Below, piece after piece: positions 9,945 to 18,765 of a stretch of 64,000 nt of DNA (the stretch's first letter is position 1; each line of letters starts with the position of its first letter). Source of the DNA: Bacteroidota bacterium. Lineage in GTDB: Bacteria; Bacteroidota; Ignavibacteria; Kapaibacteriales; UBA2268. The position numbers were made by a program, and so were the translations under genes. The notes below the pieces were generated by a model. That model was not told the DNA's origin and ran no database searches. It was given only the letters and a program-made list of their open reading frames with translations. The stretch covers positions 1 to 64,000 of the forward strand of contig SCSM01000036.1 in assembly GCA_004322215.1 (NCBI GenBank), given 5' to 3'.

Positions 9945-11756
9945 TCATTTCTTCGGCATAACTTTGAACTCAACCCTCCGGTTTTGTGCCCTGCCGGCAT
10001 CGGTTTCGTTTGATGCAACGGGCTTGGTTTTGCCGTAACCAATAGGAATCAGCCGTTCGCGGTTGATACCTTTTCCAGCGAGATAATTCACGACAGATCT
10101 TGCTCTTTTTTCTGACAGAATATGATTATAATCTTCACCCCCTATGTAATCAGTATGTCCTGCGATTTCAATAGTAAATTCGGGTATAGTTTTCAGCAAA
10201 TCGGCAAGGCGGTCCAAGTCAGGAAATGATTCCGGTTTCAGGTCCCATTTATCATACTCGAAAAAGACATTATTAATTAAGATGTTTGTTCCGCCAAGAT
10301 GCTTTAGATTATAGATTGTAATATCTTCATAAATTCCGTAGAAAAATCCTTCATCATTCCTAAGGTCAACATTTTTTGTAATGGGGTAATATCCATCCTT
10401 CTTAGCATAAACTCCGTAATTTTTTCCGAGTGGCAGCACTACAAAGTAAGAACCGTCCTGAGGATTGCTCCTGAGATGACCGATTTGCTTTCCTGTTTCG
10501 AGGTCCTCCCAGATAATGTCCGCATCTAAAGTATTGCCTTCGTTGTCCCTGACCTTGCCTGAAATCGTAACGACTTTTTCAGGTCGTAGAGAATCGGGAA
10601 CTTTGATTGCATAAACATCGGTTCTGCCGTAGGACTCATCTCTCTCGCTTGCAGCGAAGTAAGAAATATACCCTTCAGTCGAAACGATTGCCCCCCAATC
10701 ATCACCCGCAGTGTTAATGTATTTGCCCATGTTAACCGGTTCGCTCCATTCTGTCCATGAATCTTCACGCAATCTAACCGATTTGAAAATATCCATTCTA
10801 CCCAAGCCGTAATGTCCTTCCGAGCTGAAATACAGTGACTTCATATCAGGATGGAGAAATGGCTTGCGTTCAGCATAAGGAGTATTGACAACAGGTCCCA
10901 AATTAACCGGTATACTCCAGCCGGTGTCTGTCCTGAAGCTAATATAAATATCTGTATTCCCGTTTTTGCTTCCGTGATAAATCTGGTGAATTTTGTGGAA
11001 GCCACCCACTCCTCCGGGTCTGTCTGAAACAAAGAGAATTGCATTCCCATCTGCAGTCGGCTTGGCATCGCAATCGAACCAGCCGGTATTTATCGGATAA
11101 GGAAACGGTACAGGTGTATTCCAGCCCTGTTTTGTCATATCAGCATAAAACAAATCACCCCTGCCCATACTCTCATCATAATTCCCGAAGATGATTAGCT
11201 GTGTCCCGTCAACGGATATACCTTCCGGTGCTTCATTCTTCTGGGTATTGACCATCGAAGTCAGTTTGTCTGCTTTTTGCCAAACTCCATTAGCATATTT
11301 TGACATATAAATATCTTCTGCACCTTTGCCATCCCGGTTCAATCCGGTGAAGAAGAGCTTTGATTCGTCTGCCGTTGGAATCGGAGAATACTCGTTGGCT
11401 GAAGTGTTTATTCCGGGACCGAGATTGACAGGAACGAGATACTCGTCATCATTTCGGAGCAGTGCGATTATTTTATCGAATCTAACTTTCATTTCGGGAA
11501 ATTCCGGCTCCCATATTTCATAGATTTCTGCCGCACTTTCCCATTGCTTTTTTTGGATGAACGGCTCTGCAAGACGTTGGACAGCGACGAAGGCATCTTC
11601 GTCGGGTGAATATGCATGAATGAAATCGAAGAACTGTCCCATCGTTGCATCGGTTACCGAATTGCACAGGAAGTCGTCAGGAAGCTGTGAATAAGATTCC
11701 CCGACCGGCAATAAGAGCAGGAAAAAAACTAATATATTAATTTTTTTTGAAAACAT
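9945..11756 (-). CDS. OmpA-family protein with PorE-like architecture
   Basis: 603 residues with a signal peptide (1-23) and no lipobox cysteine. Order of domains: a short helical TPR-like segment (about 50-110), a PD40/TolB-like propeller (about 115-390; 'SPIPTADESKLFFTG', 'FLHPDMKSLYFSS', 'GRMDIFKS'), a carboxypeptidase regulatory-like domain (about 395-470; 'VTISGKVRDNEGN') and an OmpA-like peptidoglycan-binding domain (about 485-600; 'IEIAGHTDYIGG', 'LSEKRARSVVNYL', 'AQNRRVEF'). This order matches PorE, the periplasmic T9SS component of Porphyromonas, although PorE is a lipoprotein. It lies among T9SS cargo genes. A role anchoring the secretion apparatus to peptidoglycan is plausible but inferred; many other OmpA/PD40 proteins exist in this phylum. 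Confidence 0.8.
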   Translation of the reverse strand: MFSKKINILVFFLLLLPVGESYSQLPDDFLCNSVTDATMGQFFDFIHAYSPDEDAFVAVQRLAEPFIQKKQWESAAEIYEIWEPEFPEMKVRFDKIIALLRNDDEYLVPVNLGPGINTSANEYSPIPTADESKLFFTGLNRDGKGAEDIYMSKYANGVWQKADKLTSMVNTQKNEAPEGISVDGTQLIIFGNYDESMGRGDLFYADMTKQGWNTPVPFPYPINTGWFDCDAKPTADGNAILFVSDRPGGVGGFHKIHQIYHGSKNGNTDIYISFRTDTGWSIPVNLGPVVNTPYAERKPFLHPDMKSLYFSSEGHYGLGRMDIFKSVRLREDSWTEWSEPVNMGKYINTAGDDWGAIVSTEGYISYFAASERDESYGRTDVYAIKVPDSLRPEKVVTISGKVRDNEGNTLDADIIWEDLETGKQIGHLRSNPQDGSYFVVLPLGKNYGVYAKKDGYYPITKNVDLRNDEGFFYGIYEDITIYNLKHLGGTNILINNVFFEYDKWDLKPESFPDLDRLADLLKTIPEFTIEIAGHTDYIGGEDYNHILSEKRARSVVNYLAGKGINRERLIPIGYGKTKPVASNETDAGRAQNRRVEFKVMPKK

Positions 11757-11956
11757 TATAATATAATTATAGTTACAGCATTATTAGTGCAAATAATCTG
11801 CCAAAGAATGTTGAGTGGTGTTTATTTTGTCAAAAGAAATTGTAATTGTGAAGGAATTTCAATTTATGTATAAGGTTTTTGAATACATATCAATTAGACA
11901 TGTTGATACATTATCGTAAGCCTAATAATATGGCTAATTAGTGTACAGAGTATTAT

Positions 11957-14296
11957 TCAATGCACCACCAAAACCTTCCTGCTCATGAGCCCGCCGCCAC
12001 TGCCGATTTGCAGCATATACAAACCGCTTGCGAGCCCGCTTGTATTTATCTTCATATAATTCTCATTAATATATCTCTTTTCATATACCACATTGCCGAT
12101 GCCGTCATAAAGCCGCAAAAAATCAGGAATACGAGCCGTATTTTCAAAATTTATACAAATGAAATCATCTGCAGGATTGGGAGAAAGAATAATCTTTTCA
12201 TCAATATTAGAAAATTCTTCTACACCGGTTATAACAACCGAATCAACTGTTAAATAGGCAATGCTGTCGCCTTGTGTTGCGTTCGAGGTGAATACAATAC
12301 TGTCCTGAAAACTATTTGGAGTTTCCTCTGCTGCACTAAAATCAATATCGAAACTCCAGGTTTCGTGTGGCTGTAGAATAAGAGGATTATTACTGCTAAT
12401 CTCTCTCGCAATATTTACGATAAATCTCGCCAGTTTCGGAATCGAATAATTTGTAATAATAAGATTTGAATCGCTGATGTTCGTAATAAAAATTGTTTTC
12501 GTTCTCTCGCTATATCTCAAAACCTTTCCGAAATCTGCATCGCTCACGCTAATTGCAGTTCCCCCTGCATTTAATCCAATGCCTGTCCATATCGATGTCA
12601 GGTCATAATAGGCATCGCTCCTCGTTAATAATCCGGCTCTTGACTGAGATTCCTTTTTGGTAAAAAATTGGGCTTTGAATTCAATGGATTTGCCTTGTGC
12701 AAGTTTAACAGGCAATGATAATGCAGATTTATCATATCTGAATCCTTCTGTTCCCCAGTTTACAAGATTAGCTGAAATCTCATTTCCGTTTGGTTGTGGA
12801 ATCAAATCAATTATAGTTGCAGAATCTCCGTACATCCAATCGGAGGCAGATTTATTAGTGATTCTGATTAATCTTTCGCTTGGGTTAGCGGTATCATTTA
12901 ATTTTGTAGAGCCGAAATCATAATCGGGTACATCGAGCATTGGGACCGTTCCGATTCCTCTCAATATTGTCTGAGTATTGCTTCCTGCAGAATTGTCATA
13001 TTCAATGATTAATTCGTGAGGTCCCGGCACAGTGGGTTGGAACTGTACAGGCACAATTATGCTGTCCATCGGATTTATTACTTTGTTGAATAAGTCACCA
13101 GAGTTGTACATGAATGCACTGCCGTTTATATTGCTTATCTCTTTTACATTATATATTGTAACTGCCATCGTCCCGCCATTTATTAGCTTTATAACCTGGT
13201 AACCGCTGTCAGGACTATAAGGACCTGCAGGAAAATTGGGACGGTCAATTCTTCTGCGTCCCCAGTCATAAGAATTTGCAACGAGGTCTGGTTTTATACC
13301 CCTTCCAAAAAGTTCTGCAACACTGTCAACATTTTTATTCTTTTCTGAATTGCAGATGAAAAACAATGAATCAAAATATTCAGCTGTGTCAGGAGGCAAA
13401 AATCTAACTTCAAAAGTAAATATTTCATTAGGTTTAATTACAAGAGGATTATCTGGGTCAATTACTAAATCCGGGTAAAATATCCTTGTCTGCCTTGGTC
13501 CTATATAGCCGTAGATTATTAAATCAATATTACCAAGATTCCTTATTTCTGCAGAACCATTTGCAAGCTGATTTACCGGTATATCCCCGTAATTATAATA
13601 TGATACATCTATGATTGCACTTCCGACTAATGCACTCACGGCACAATTATAAGCATCATAACAGTAGGACACAACGCCTATTGAATCCCTGAATTCGCCA
13701 TTTTGTGTAGCTATGAATCTTACATTAAATTTTACAGAATCTCCCGAATTTATAACACAAGGTAAAGTAATACCTGCTATTTCAAATCCCTGATTTTGAT
13801 ACTTGAATTTTATTTGCGTTATTGTATCAGCTATTGAACTTTCGTTTATGACCCAGCAATCAAATTCTTTTGATACACCGATTGGAAGTATCCCAAAATC
13901 GAGGTCAGGCTTTATCTTTAAACTCCTTGCATAATAATTGATGGTAATGGTAGTATCATTCCCGGCAAAATCGGTAAAGGTAACAACCATACGTGCATCT
14001 TTAGTATTGTCAATAACAAATGCCTGCCACCTGGTGAGAGCATCCTCGCCGTTTACAAAATCCTCGCAGGAAAATTTATAATTGAAACTATTATCCGCAT
14101 CGAATATAATTGTTCCAAGATTAGACCTTGTAGAATCCTTGGGCATATCTTCAACCAACCCATTTGTAATTTCTCCACAACAAGGGCAGAGTTCAAATGT
14201 AGGATTCGGAGGAAGTGTGTCAACCGCTGAAAATGTGTTACTATACAATCCAATTAAGCATGATAAAGCAAACAGATAAAAAGTAAAAATTTTCAT
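11957..14296 (-). CDS. Secreted choice-of-anchor D protein with T9SS sorting domain
   Basis: The start chosen is the ATG at 14296, because a GGAGG lies 6-7 nt before it; an in-frame TTG 12 nt further upstream is less likely. The 779-residue product has a signal peptide (about 1-24) and then a module of about 110 residues with 'VEDMP', 'SNLGTIIF' and 'GNDTTITINYY', which also occurs in the protein at 18766-21138. Choice-of-anchor D (ASPM/SPD-2/Hydin-like) beta-sandwiches follow: 'LDFGILPIG', 'YNYGDIPVNQ', 'YDFGSTKLND', 'ADFGKVLR'. The C-terminus ('ILSPNPADDF', 'LASGLYMLQIG', 'RKVLVVH') is a T9SS type A domain. DNA coding part of that domain is nearly identical to the neighbour at 14407-16485. 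Likely surface exposed; function unknown. Confidence 0.88.
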   Translation of the reverse strand: MKIFTFYLFALSCLIGLYSNTFSAVDTLPPNPTFELCPCCGEITNGLVEDMPKDSTRSNLGTIIFDADNSFNYKFSCEDFVNGEDALTRWQAFVIDNTKDARMVVTFTDFAGNDTTITINYYARSLKIKPDLDFGILPIGVSKEFDCWVINESSIADTITQIKFKYQNQGFEIAGITLPCVINSGDSVKFNVRFIATQNGEFRDSIGVVSYCYDAYNCAVSALVGSAIIDVSYYNYGDIPVNQLANGSAEIRNLGNIDLIIYGYIGPRQTRIFYPDLVIDPDNPLVIKPNEIFTFEVRFLPPDTAEYFDSLFFICNSEKNKNVDSVAELFGRGIKPDLVANSYDWGRRRIDRPNFPAGPYSPDSGYQVIKLINGGTMAVTIYNVKEISNINGSAFMYNSGDLFNKVINPMDSIIVPVQFQPTVPGPHELIIEYDNSAGSNTQTILRGIGTVPMLDVPDYDFGSTKLNDTANPSERLIRITNKSASDWMYGDSATIIDLIPQPNGNEISANLVNWGTEGFRYDKSALSLPVKLAQGKSIEFKAQFFTKKESQSRAGLLTRSDAYYDLTSIWTGIGLNAGGTAISVSDADFGKVLRYSERTKTIFITNISDSNLIITNYSIPKLARFIVNIAREISSNNPLILQPHETWSFDIDFSAAEETPNSFQDSIVFTSNATQGDSIAYLTVDSVVITGVEEFSNIDEKIILSPNPADDFICINFENTARIPDFLRLYDGIGNVVYEKRYINENYMKINTSGLASGLYMLQIGSGGGLMSRKVLVVH
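12051..12186 (-). repeat. Near-identical sorting-domain DNA cassette (copy A)
   Basis: 136 nt inside the T9SS-domain coding part. It aligns without gaps to 14502-14637 with 6 mismatches by my reading, although the passenger domains of the two genes are unrelated. It also includes synonymous positions, so recent duplication or gene conversion is likelier than protein-level selection. Confidence 0.8.
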
Positions 14297-14313
14297 ATTA
14301 ACCTCCAATTTAT

Positions 14314-14366
14314 GAGATGCTTCGACAGAGTTTATCCCGAACTTGATTCGGGACTCAGCATGACAT
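14314..14366. repeat. Short intergenic hairpin repeat (GCTTCGAC...CAGCATGACA type)
   Basis: It contains the exact dyad TCCCGAA (14335-14341) and TTCGGGA (14347-14353), enclosed by ATGCT and AGCAT arms, and ends AGCATGACAT. This matches a family of short noncoding repeats common in many bacterial genomes. Related fragments occur at 32534-32572 and 54176-54201. Confidence 0.6.
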
Positions 14367-14406
14367 CAAATATTATTCACTATTCGTTATTCACTATTCA
14401 TTAATT

Positions 14407-16485
14407 TCAATGCACCACCAAAACCTTCCTCATTCCTACACTACCAACCTGCAGGAAATACAAACCGCTCGAAAACTTAGATGTATTTATTTTCATATAA
14501 TTCTCATTAATATATCTCTTTTCATATACCACATTGCCGAAGCCGTCATAAAGCCGGGTAAAATCAGGAATACGAGCCGTATTTTCAAAATTTATAAAAA
14601 TGAAATCATCTGCGGGATTGGGAGAAATATTAATTTCATTATTTATTGATGATTGTTTTTCTTCGACACTTATAATTCCGAAATCGCTGAGCTTCGCTTT
14701 GAATACTCCGTAAACCGCAGTTCCTGCATATATATAATCACCAATAATTGTAAAACATTCTGTATAAGGATCATATATTCCTGAATTAGCTGTTACCCAG
14801 CTTTCTCCTCTGTTTTTCGATAAGTAAATCCCGTCTCCATAAGTGCCGGCAAAAATATTGTCGCCAAAAACAGCCAGACTGATAATATATTTATCTGAAA
14901 ATATATTGTTAATTGATGTCCAATTTCTACCATTATTTGTTGAATAAAATAAACCTTTACTCATTGTCCCCGCATAAATTCTATCAGGACCAGAAGCGAA
15001 AATTGTAGTCAAATAATCATCTACCATTGAAGAATCAACTAAATTCCATTTTTCACCTCCATCAGTAGATAAATAAATTCCATAACCAGAACCAGCAATA
15101 ATATTATTACCATAGATACCAAGATTCCGAAACTTCCAGTTTGACAAATTTGAATCAACGACAATCCACTTATTTCCTTTATCTGTTGATACGAACAAAC
15201 CTCTGTTAGTTCCTGCAAAAACTTTGTTCCCAAGAACTGCTAAGTCGTTTACCCAGTTGCTTGTTAATCCATTGGTCGCATTTGTCCAGCTTTCTCCAAG
15301 GTTAGTCGAAACATATAAGCCGCCGCTCATCCACATACCGGCGTATAGGGTAGAATCATCTATGGCTAAATTGTAAATATTTATATTTGGCAATCCCTTA
15401 TTTAAAGAAGTCCACGAATCCCCAAAATCCGTTGAAATGAACAAACCATCCCCATAACCCCCGGCATATATATCATTACCTCTTGTTGCAAATTCAAAAA
15501 TATATGTATTTGCTAATCCTGAGTTTGTTGCTTCCCATGTTAAACCATTATCAACAGATTTAAAAATTCCTTTATCCGTACCTACAAAAATATTTGTGCC
15601 GTCTATTGATATGCAATAAATAACTGTGTTTTTAAAATCGGGATTAAGTTCAGTCCAGCTTATGCCTTCGTTCGATGATACGAATATTCCATTTCCAGTC
15701 CCAGCTAATAATTGATTACTTTTTTCTGCAAGACTTAATATTACAAAACTCGAGATGCCTGAATCTGACCTTGACCAATTTTCTCCGTCATCTGTTGATA
15801 AATACAAACCATCTTCAGTACCTGCAATTATTTTATCATCATTAGTAATTAATAATGATTTTACCTTCCAGTTACCTAAACCATTATTAACTGCTTTCCA
15901 GCTTACACCGTCATCAGTAGTTAATAAAATTCCTGAGCCATGCCATTTATTATTATGAAGGTCTTGAAAACCATCAACACCGACAAAGATTTTATTTCCT
16001 TTCACAGCCAGGCAGTTTGGACCAAAACCATCATCATAACCTGAATCCTGGGAGCTAATTGATTTCCAGATTTCACCATCATCGGTAGATAAAAATACAC
16101 CATCGTAATTTGTCGTTAGAATATTATTTCCATATTTTATTATTGAACTTACATATAAATCTGTCAACCCTGTATCTTTTTCTGACCAGCTATACCCATT
16201 ATTTGTTGATAAATAAATTCCTTTACCATCAGTTCCGGCAAAAATTTTATTATCCTTTATTATGATGCTGGGAACAGAGCCACGCGGTAAACCCGAGTTT
16301 ACAGCTCTCCAATAATTTCCCGAGTTAGTAGAAAGGAATACACCACTTGTACCGGCAAAAATATTTTCACCACTTATTGCTATACAAATTACTGGACCAC
16401 CTGCAGGACCATTTGTCTGCTGCCACTGGGAAAATGATGCAGAAAATGAAATAATTAGTATTGAAAACAGTAATAAATGTTTCAT
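14407..16485 (-). CDS. Secreted Asp-box (BNR/sortilin-like) propeller with T9SS sorting domain
   Basis: 692 residues with a signal peptide (1-19). About thirteen Asp-box units run through residues 20-600, each with an (S/T)x(D/N)xGxxW core, for example 'STNNGYSW', 'STDDGENW', 'SVDNGLTW' and 'STDGGEKW', separated by about 45 residues with 'IFAGT' strands. This predicts a large sortilin- or sialidase-like beta-propeller; sialidase catalytic residues are not evident, so enzymatic activity is not claimed. The C-terminal T9SS type A domain is almost the same as in the gene at 11957-14296. The ATG is preceded by AAGGAAAA. Function: surface or secreted protein of unknown target. Confidence 0.87.
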   Translation of the reverse strand: MKHLLLFSILIISFSASFSQWQQTNGPAGGPVICIAISGENIFAGTSGVFLSTNSGNYWRAVNSGLPRGSVPSIIIKDNKIFAGTDGKGIYLSTNNGYSWSEKDTGLTDLYVSSIIKYGNNILTTNYDGVFLSTDDGEIWKSISSQDSGYDDGFGPNCLAVKGNKIFVGVDGFQDLHNNKWHGSGILLTTDDGVSWKAVNNGLGNWKVKSLLITNDDKIIAGTEDGLYLSTDDGENWSRSDSGISSFVILSLAEKSNQLLAGTGNGIFVSSNEGISWTELNPDFKNTVIYCISIDGTNIFVGTDKGIFKSVDNGLTWEATNSGLANTYIFEFATRGNDIYAGGYGDGLFISTDFGDSWTSLNKGLPNINIYNLAIDDSTLYAGMWMSGGLYVSTNLGESWTNATNGLTSNWVNDLAVLGNKVFAGTNRGLFVSTDKGNKWIVVDSNLSNWKFRNLGIYGNNIIAGSGYGIYLSTDGGEKWNLVDSSMVDDYLTTIFASGPDRIYAGTMSKGLFYSTNNGRNWTSINNIFSDKYIISLAVFGDNIFAGTYGDGIYLSKNRGESWVTANSGIYDPYTECFTIIGDYIYAGTAVYGVFKAKLSDFGIISVEEKQSSINNEINISPNPADDFIFINFENTARIPDFTRLYDGFGNVVYEKRYINENYMKINTSKFSSGLYFLQVGSVGMRKVLVVH
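14502..14637 (-). repeat. Near-identical sorting-domain DNA cassette (copy B)
   Basis: Partner of 12051-12186: about 130 of 136 bases match, no gaps. The copies lie 2.45 kb apart as direct repeats in adjacent genes, so recombination between them could fuse or swap passengers. Confidence 0.8.
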
Positions 16486-16560
16486 AATTTTCCTTAAAAA
16501 ATTTTTTATTAATATATATCCACAAATTATTCACTATTCGTTATTCACTATTCACTAATT

Positions 16561-18654
16561 TCAATGCACCACCAAAACCTTCATCATTCCCACATTTCCA
16601 ATTTGAAGTACATACATTCCACTTGCAATTTCTTTTGTGTCTATGATAAAACTGCTATCAATTATATTAGTATTATCGTAAACTAATTTCCCAATCAAAT
16701 TGAACATGCGGACAAATTCAATTTTTTTGGTTGAATCAGGCAATTTAATTGAAATATACTCATCTGCGGGATTTGGAAAAACAGGTATTCTATATTTGCT
16801 TGTATCCGGTTTATCTTCACTCATATCCCAAATTCTGATTAATCCATCCCAGCCGCATGAGGCGAGCTTGCTTCCATCGGGGTTCCAGCGTATTCCATAC
16901 ACAAGGTAAGGATGTCCCGCAAAAGAATAAATTTCTTTTCCACTCTCAGAGTCCCATATTTTAACTAAATTATCATACCCGCCGGATGCAATGTATTTGC
17001 TGTTTGGACTGAATCTCACACTGAGAATATCATCGTGGTGACCGGTAAGTGTGTGCAGTATTTCTCCATTCATTGCATCCCAAATTATTAAAGTACTATC
17101 CTGGTCGCCGCTAACAATTTTTTTCCCGTCACTGCTCCAGTCAATACAATCTGCAGGTGCATTATGCCCACTGAGAGTTAGTAGGACATCGCCTGTGATT
17201 AAATCCCAAATTTTTATCGTACTGTCACCTGAAGAAGACGCAATTTTATTCCCAAGCGGGTTCCAACTGATTTCCGATACCCATTTATTATGTTTTTTTA
17301 AAGTTCTTATTAATGTCCATGTTTTACAGTCCCAAATATTAACAGCACTATCACTTCCTGACGTTGCCAACATATTACCATCTTTGTACCACCGTAAATC
17401 GGAAGTGCCGTATTTATGTCCTTCAATTTCTGTTAATACATTACCTGAATTTACCTCTCTGATTTGAATTATTTTCGAATTTTTTGTAATCGCAAATATA
17501 TTAATGTCAGGGCTCCAATTTAAATTAATTTGAAAGTAGGGTACATTCTCATAAATAAAGGATTTTATTTCTTCTCCCGTTATTGGGTCCCATAGTTTCA
17601 ACTCATCATAAGCATGCCCTGAGATTAATTTACTACCGTCAGGGCTCCAGTCTATGCAAAAAACACTTTTTGAAAATACTGAAAATGTTTTGATTAACTC
17701 CCCACTTGAAGCATCCCAAATTTTAACAGTCCTGTCGTTAGAACAGGTTATAACCTTAGAATCATCCCTGCTCCAGTTTACACTATTAACATAATCAGCA
17801 TGACCAATAAGCGTATCAATAGCAACAGCACTTTCGACATCCCAAATCATTACATTTTTATCCCTTGACCCCGAAGCAATTTTCGTGCCGTCAGGGTTCC
17901 AGTCTATGGAATTTACACCTTCTTTATGCCCCGATAAAGTTCGTATTTTTGCACCTGTATTTGCATCCCATAGTTTTATTGTATAATCACTTTCACCGGA
18001 AGCAATCATAGTGCCGTCAGGGCTCCAGCTTACACAATAAATCCAATTACTATATATATGAATATTACGGATTTCTCCCCCCGTATTTGCATTGTATAAT
18101 CTTAAACTCCTGTCACCCGAACCGGATGCGAGTTTTTTGCCGTCGGGACTGAAGCAAACACTCGTAACTATTTCATTATAGCCTGTAAGATTATGTAATA
18201 ATACACCGGTGGCGGCATCCCAGATTTTAACAGTACTGTCTGTTCCACCTGAAGCGAGCTTTGAGCCGTCAGGACTCCAGCTTACACTTAAAGAATATTT
18301 AGTATGCCCCTTAAGACTGCGAATTAATATCCCGGTATTAACATCAAATATATTAATATCACCATAAGTAAAACCGGCAGCGATACATTTACCGTCAGGA
18401 CTCCACGCAAATGAATTTACAGATTCGCCGCCAGATTCGATTATTTTTTGTAAGACATAAGTATCTGCATCCCATAGTAATATTCCCCTGGTGCCGCAGC
18501 CGGCAATAATTTTTCCGTCAGGGCTGTATTGAGTTTCAATTACGCTCCCCAAGCCCAAAGTTTGGAGTAATTCACCTTTAGCACAGTTAGCTGCATTAAT
18601 ATATGCTATTAACACAATTACCAATATACCGTTTTTTAAAAAAAAGGATTTCAT
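16561..18654 (-). CDS. Secreted WD40-repeat protein with T9SS sorting domain
   Basis: 697 residues with a signal peptide (about 1-24). Canonical WD40 units of about 42 residues fill residues 30-600 ('SWSPDGSKLASGGTDSTVKI' and similar), each with a WSPDG strand and most with a (V/I)KIWD end. About fourteen are visible, enough for two seven-bladed propellers. The C-terminus ('PVFPNPADEYISIKL', 'GMYVLQIGNVGMMKVLVVH') is a T9SS type A domain. Secreted canonical WD40 proteins of this kind are seen in Bacteroidota-related lineages. The regularity of the repeats argues for recent internal duplication. Binding partner unknown. A dyad that may terminate the upstream gene lies just before its start. 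Confidence 0.9.
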   Translation of the reverse strand: MKSFFLKNGILVIVLIAYINAANCAKGELLQTLGLGSVIETQYSPDGKIIAGCGTRGILLWDADTYVLQKIIESGGESVNSFAWSPDGKCIAAGFTYGDINIFDVNTGILIRSLKGHTKYSLSVSWSPDGSKLASGGTDSTVKIWDAATGVLLHNLTGYNEIVTSVCFSPDGKKLASGSGDRSLRLYNANTGGEIRNIHIYSNWIYCVSWSPDGTMIASGESDYTIKLWDANTGAKIRTLSGHKEGVNSIDWNPDGTKIASGSRDKNVMIWDVESAVAIDTLIGHADYVNSVNWSRDDSKVITCSNDRTVKIWDASSGELIKTFSVFSKSVFCIDWSPDGSKLISGHAYDELKLWDPITGEEIKSFIYENVPYFQINLNWSPDINIFAITKNSKIIQIREVNSGNVLTEIEGHKYGTSDLRWYKDGNMLATSGSDSAVNIWDCKTWTLIRTLKKHNKWVSEISWNPLGNKIASSSGDSTIKIWDLITGDVLLTLSGHNAPADCIDWSSDGKKIVSGDQDSTLIIWDAMNGEILHTLTGHHDDILSVRFSPNSKYIASGGYDNLVKIWDSESGKEIYSFAGHPYLVYGIRWNPDGSKLASCGWDGLIRIWDMSEDKPDTSKYRIPVFPNPADEYISIKLPDSTKKIEFVRMFNLIGKLVYDNTNIIDSSFIIDTKEIASGMYVLQIGNVGMMKVLVVH

Positions 18655-18688
18655 TCTTTCCCATCAATAATTTGAAAAAACATTAGTA

Positions 18689-18718
18689 ACCACGTCGGGT
18701 TAATATTCCCGACGTGGT
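18689..18718 (-). terminator. Stem-loop between two T9SS genes
   Basis: An exact 11-bp inverted repeat (18689-18699 with 18708-18718, G+C-rich) around an 8-nt AT loop. It lies downstream of the gene ending at 18766 on the minus strand. A T-run occurs only about 9 nt after the stem on that strand, so termination is likely but not certain; an operator for the next gene is an alternative. Confidence 0.6.
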
Positions 18719-18765
18719 CAAAGAATCAACAAACCTATCATTCGGAAAGGGAAGGGGGCGAGCTT

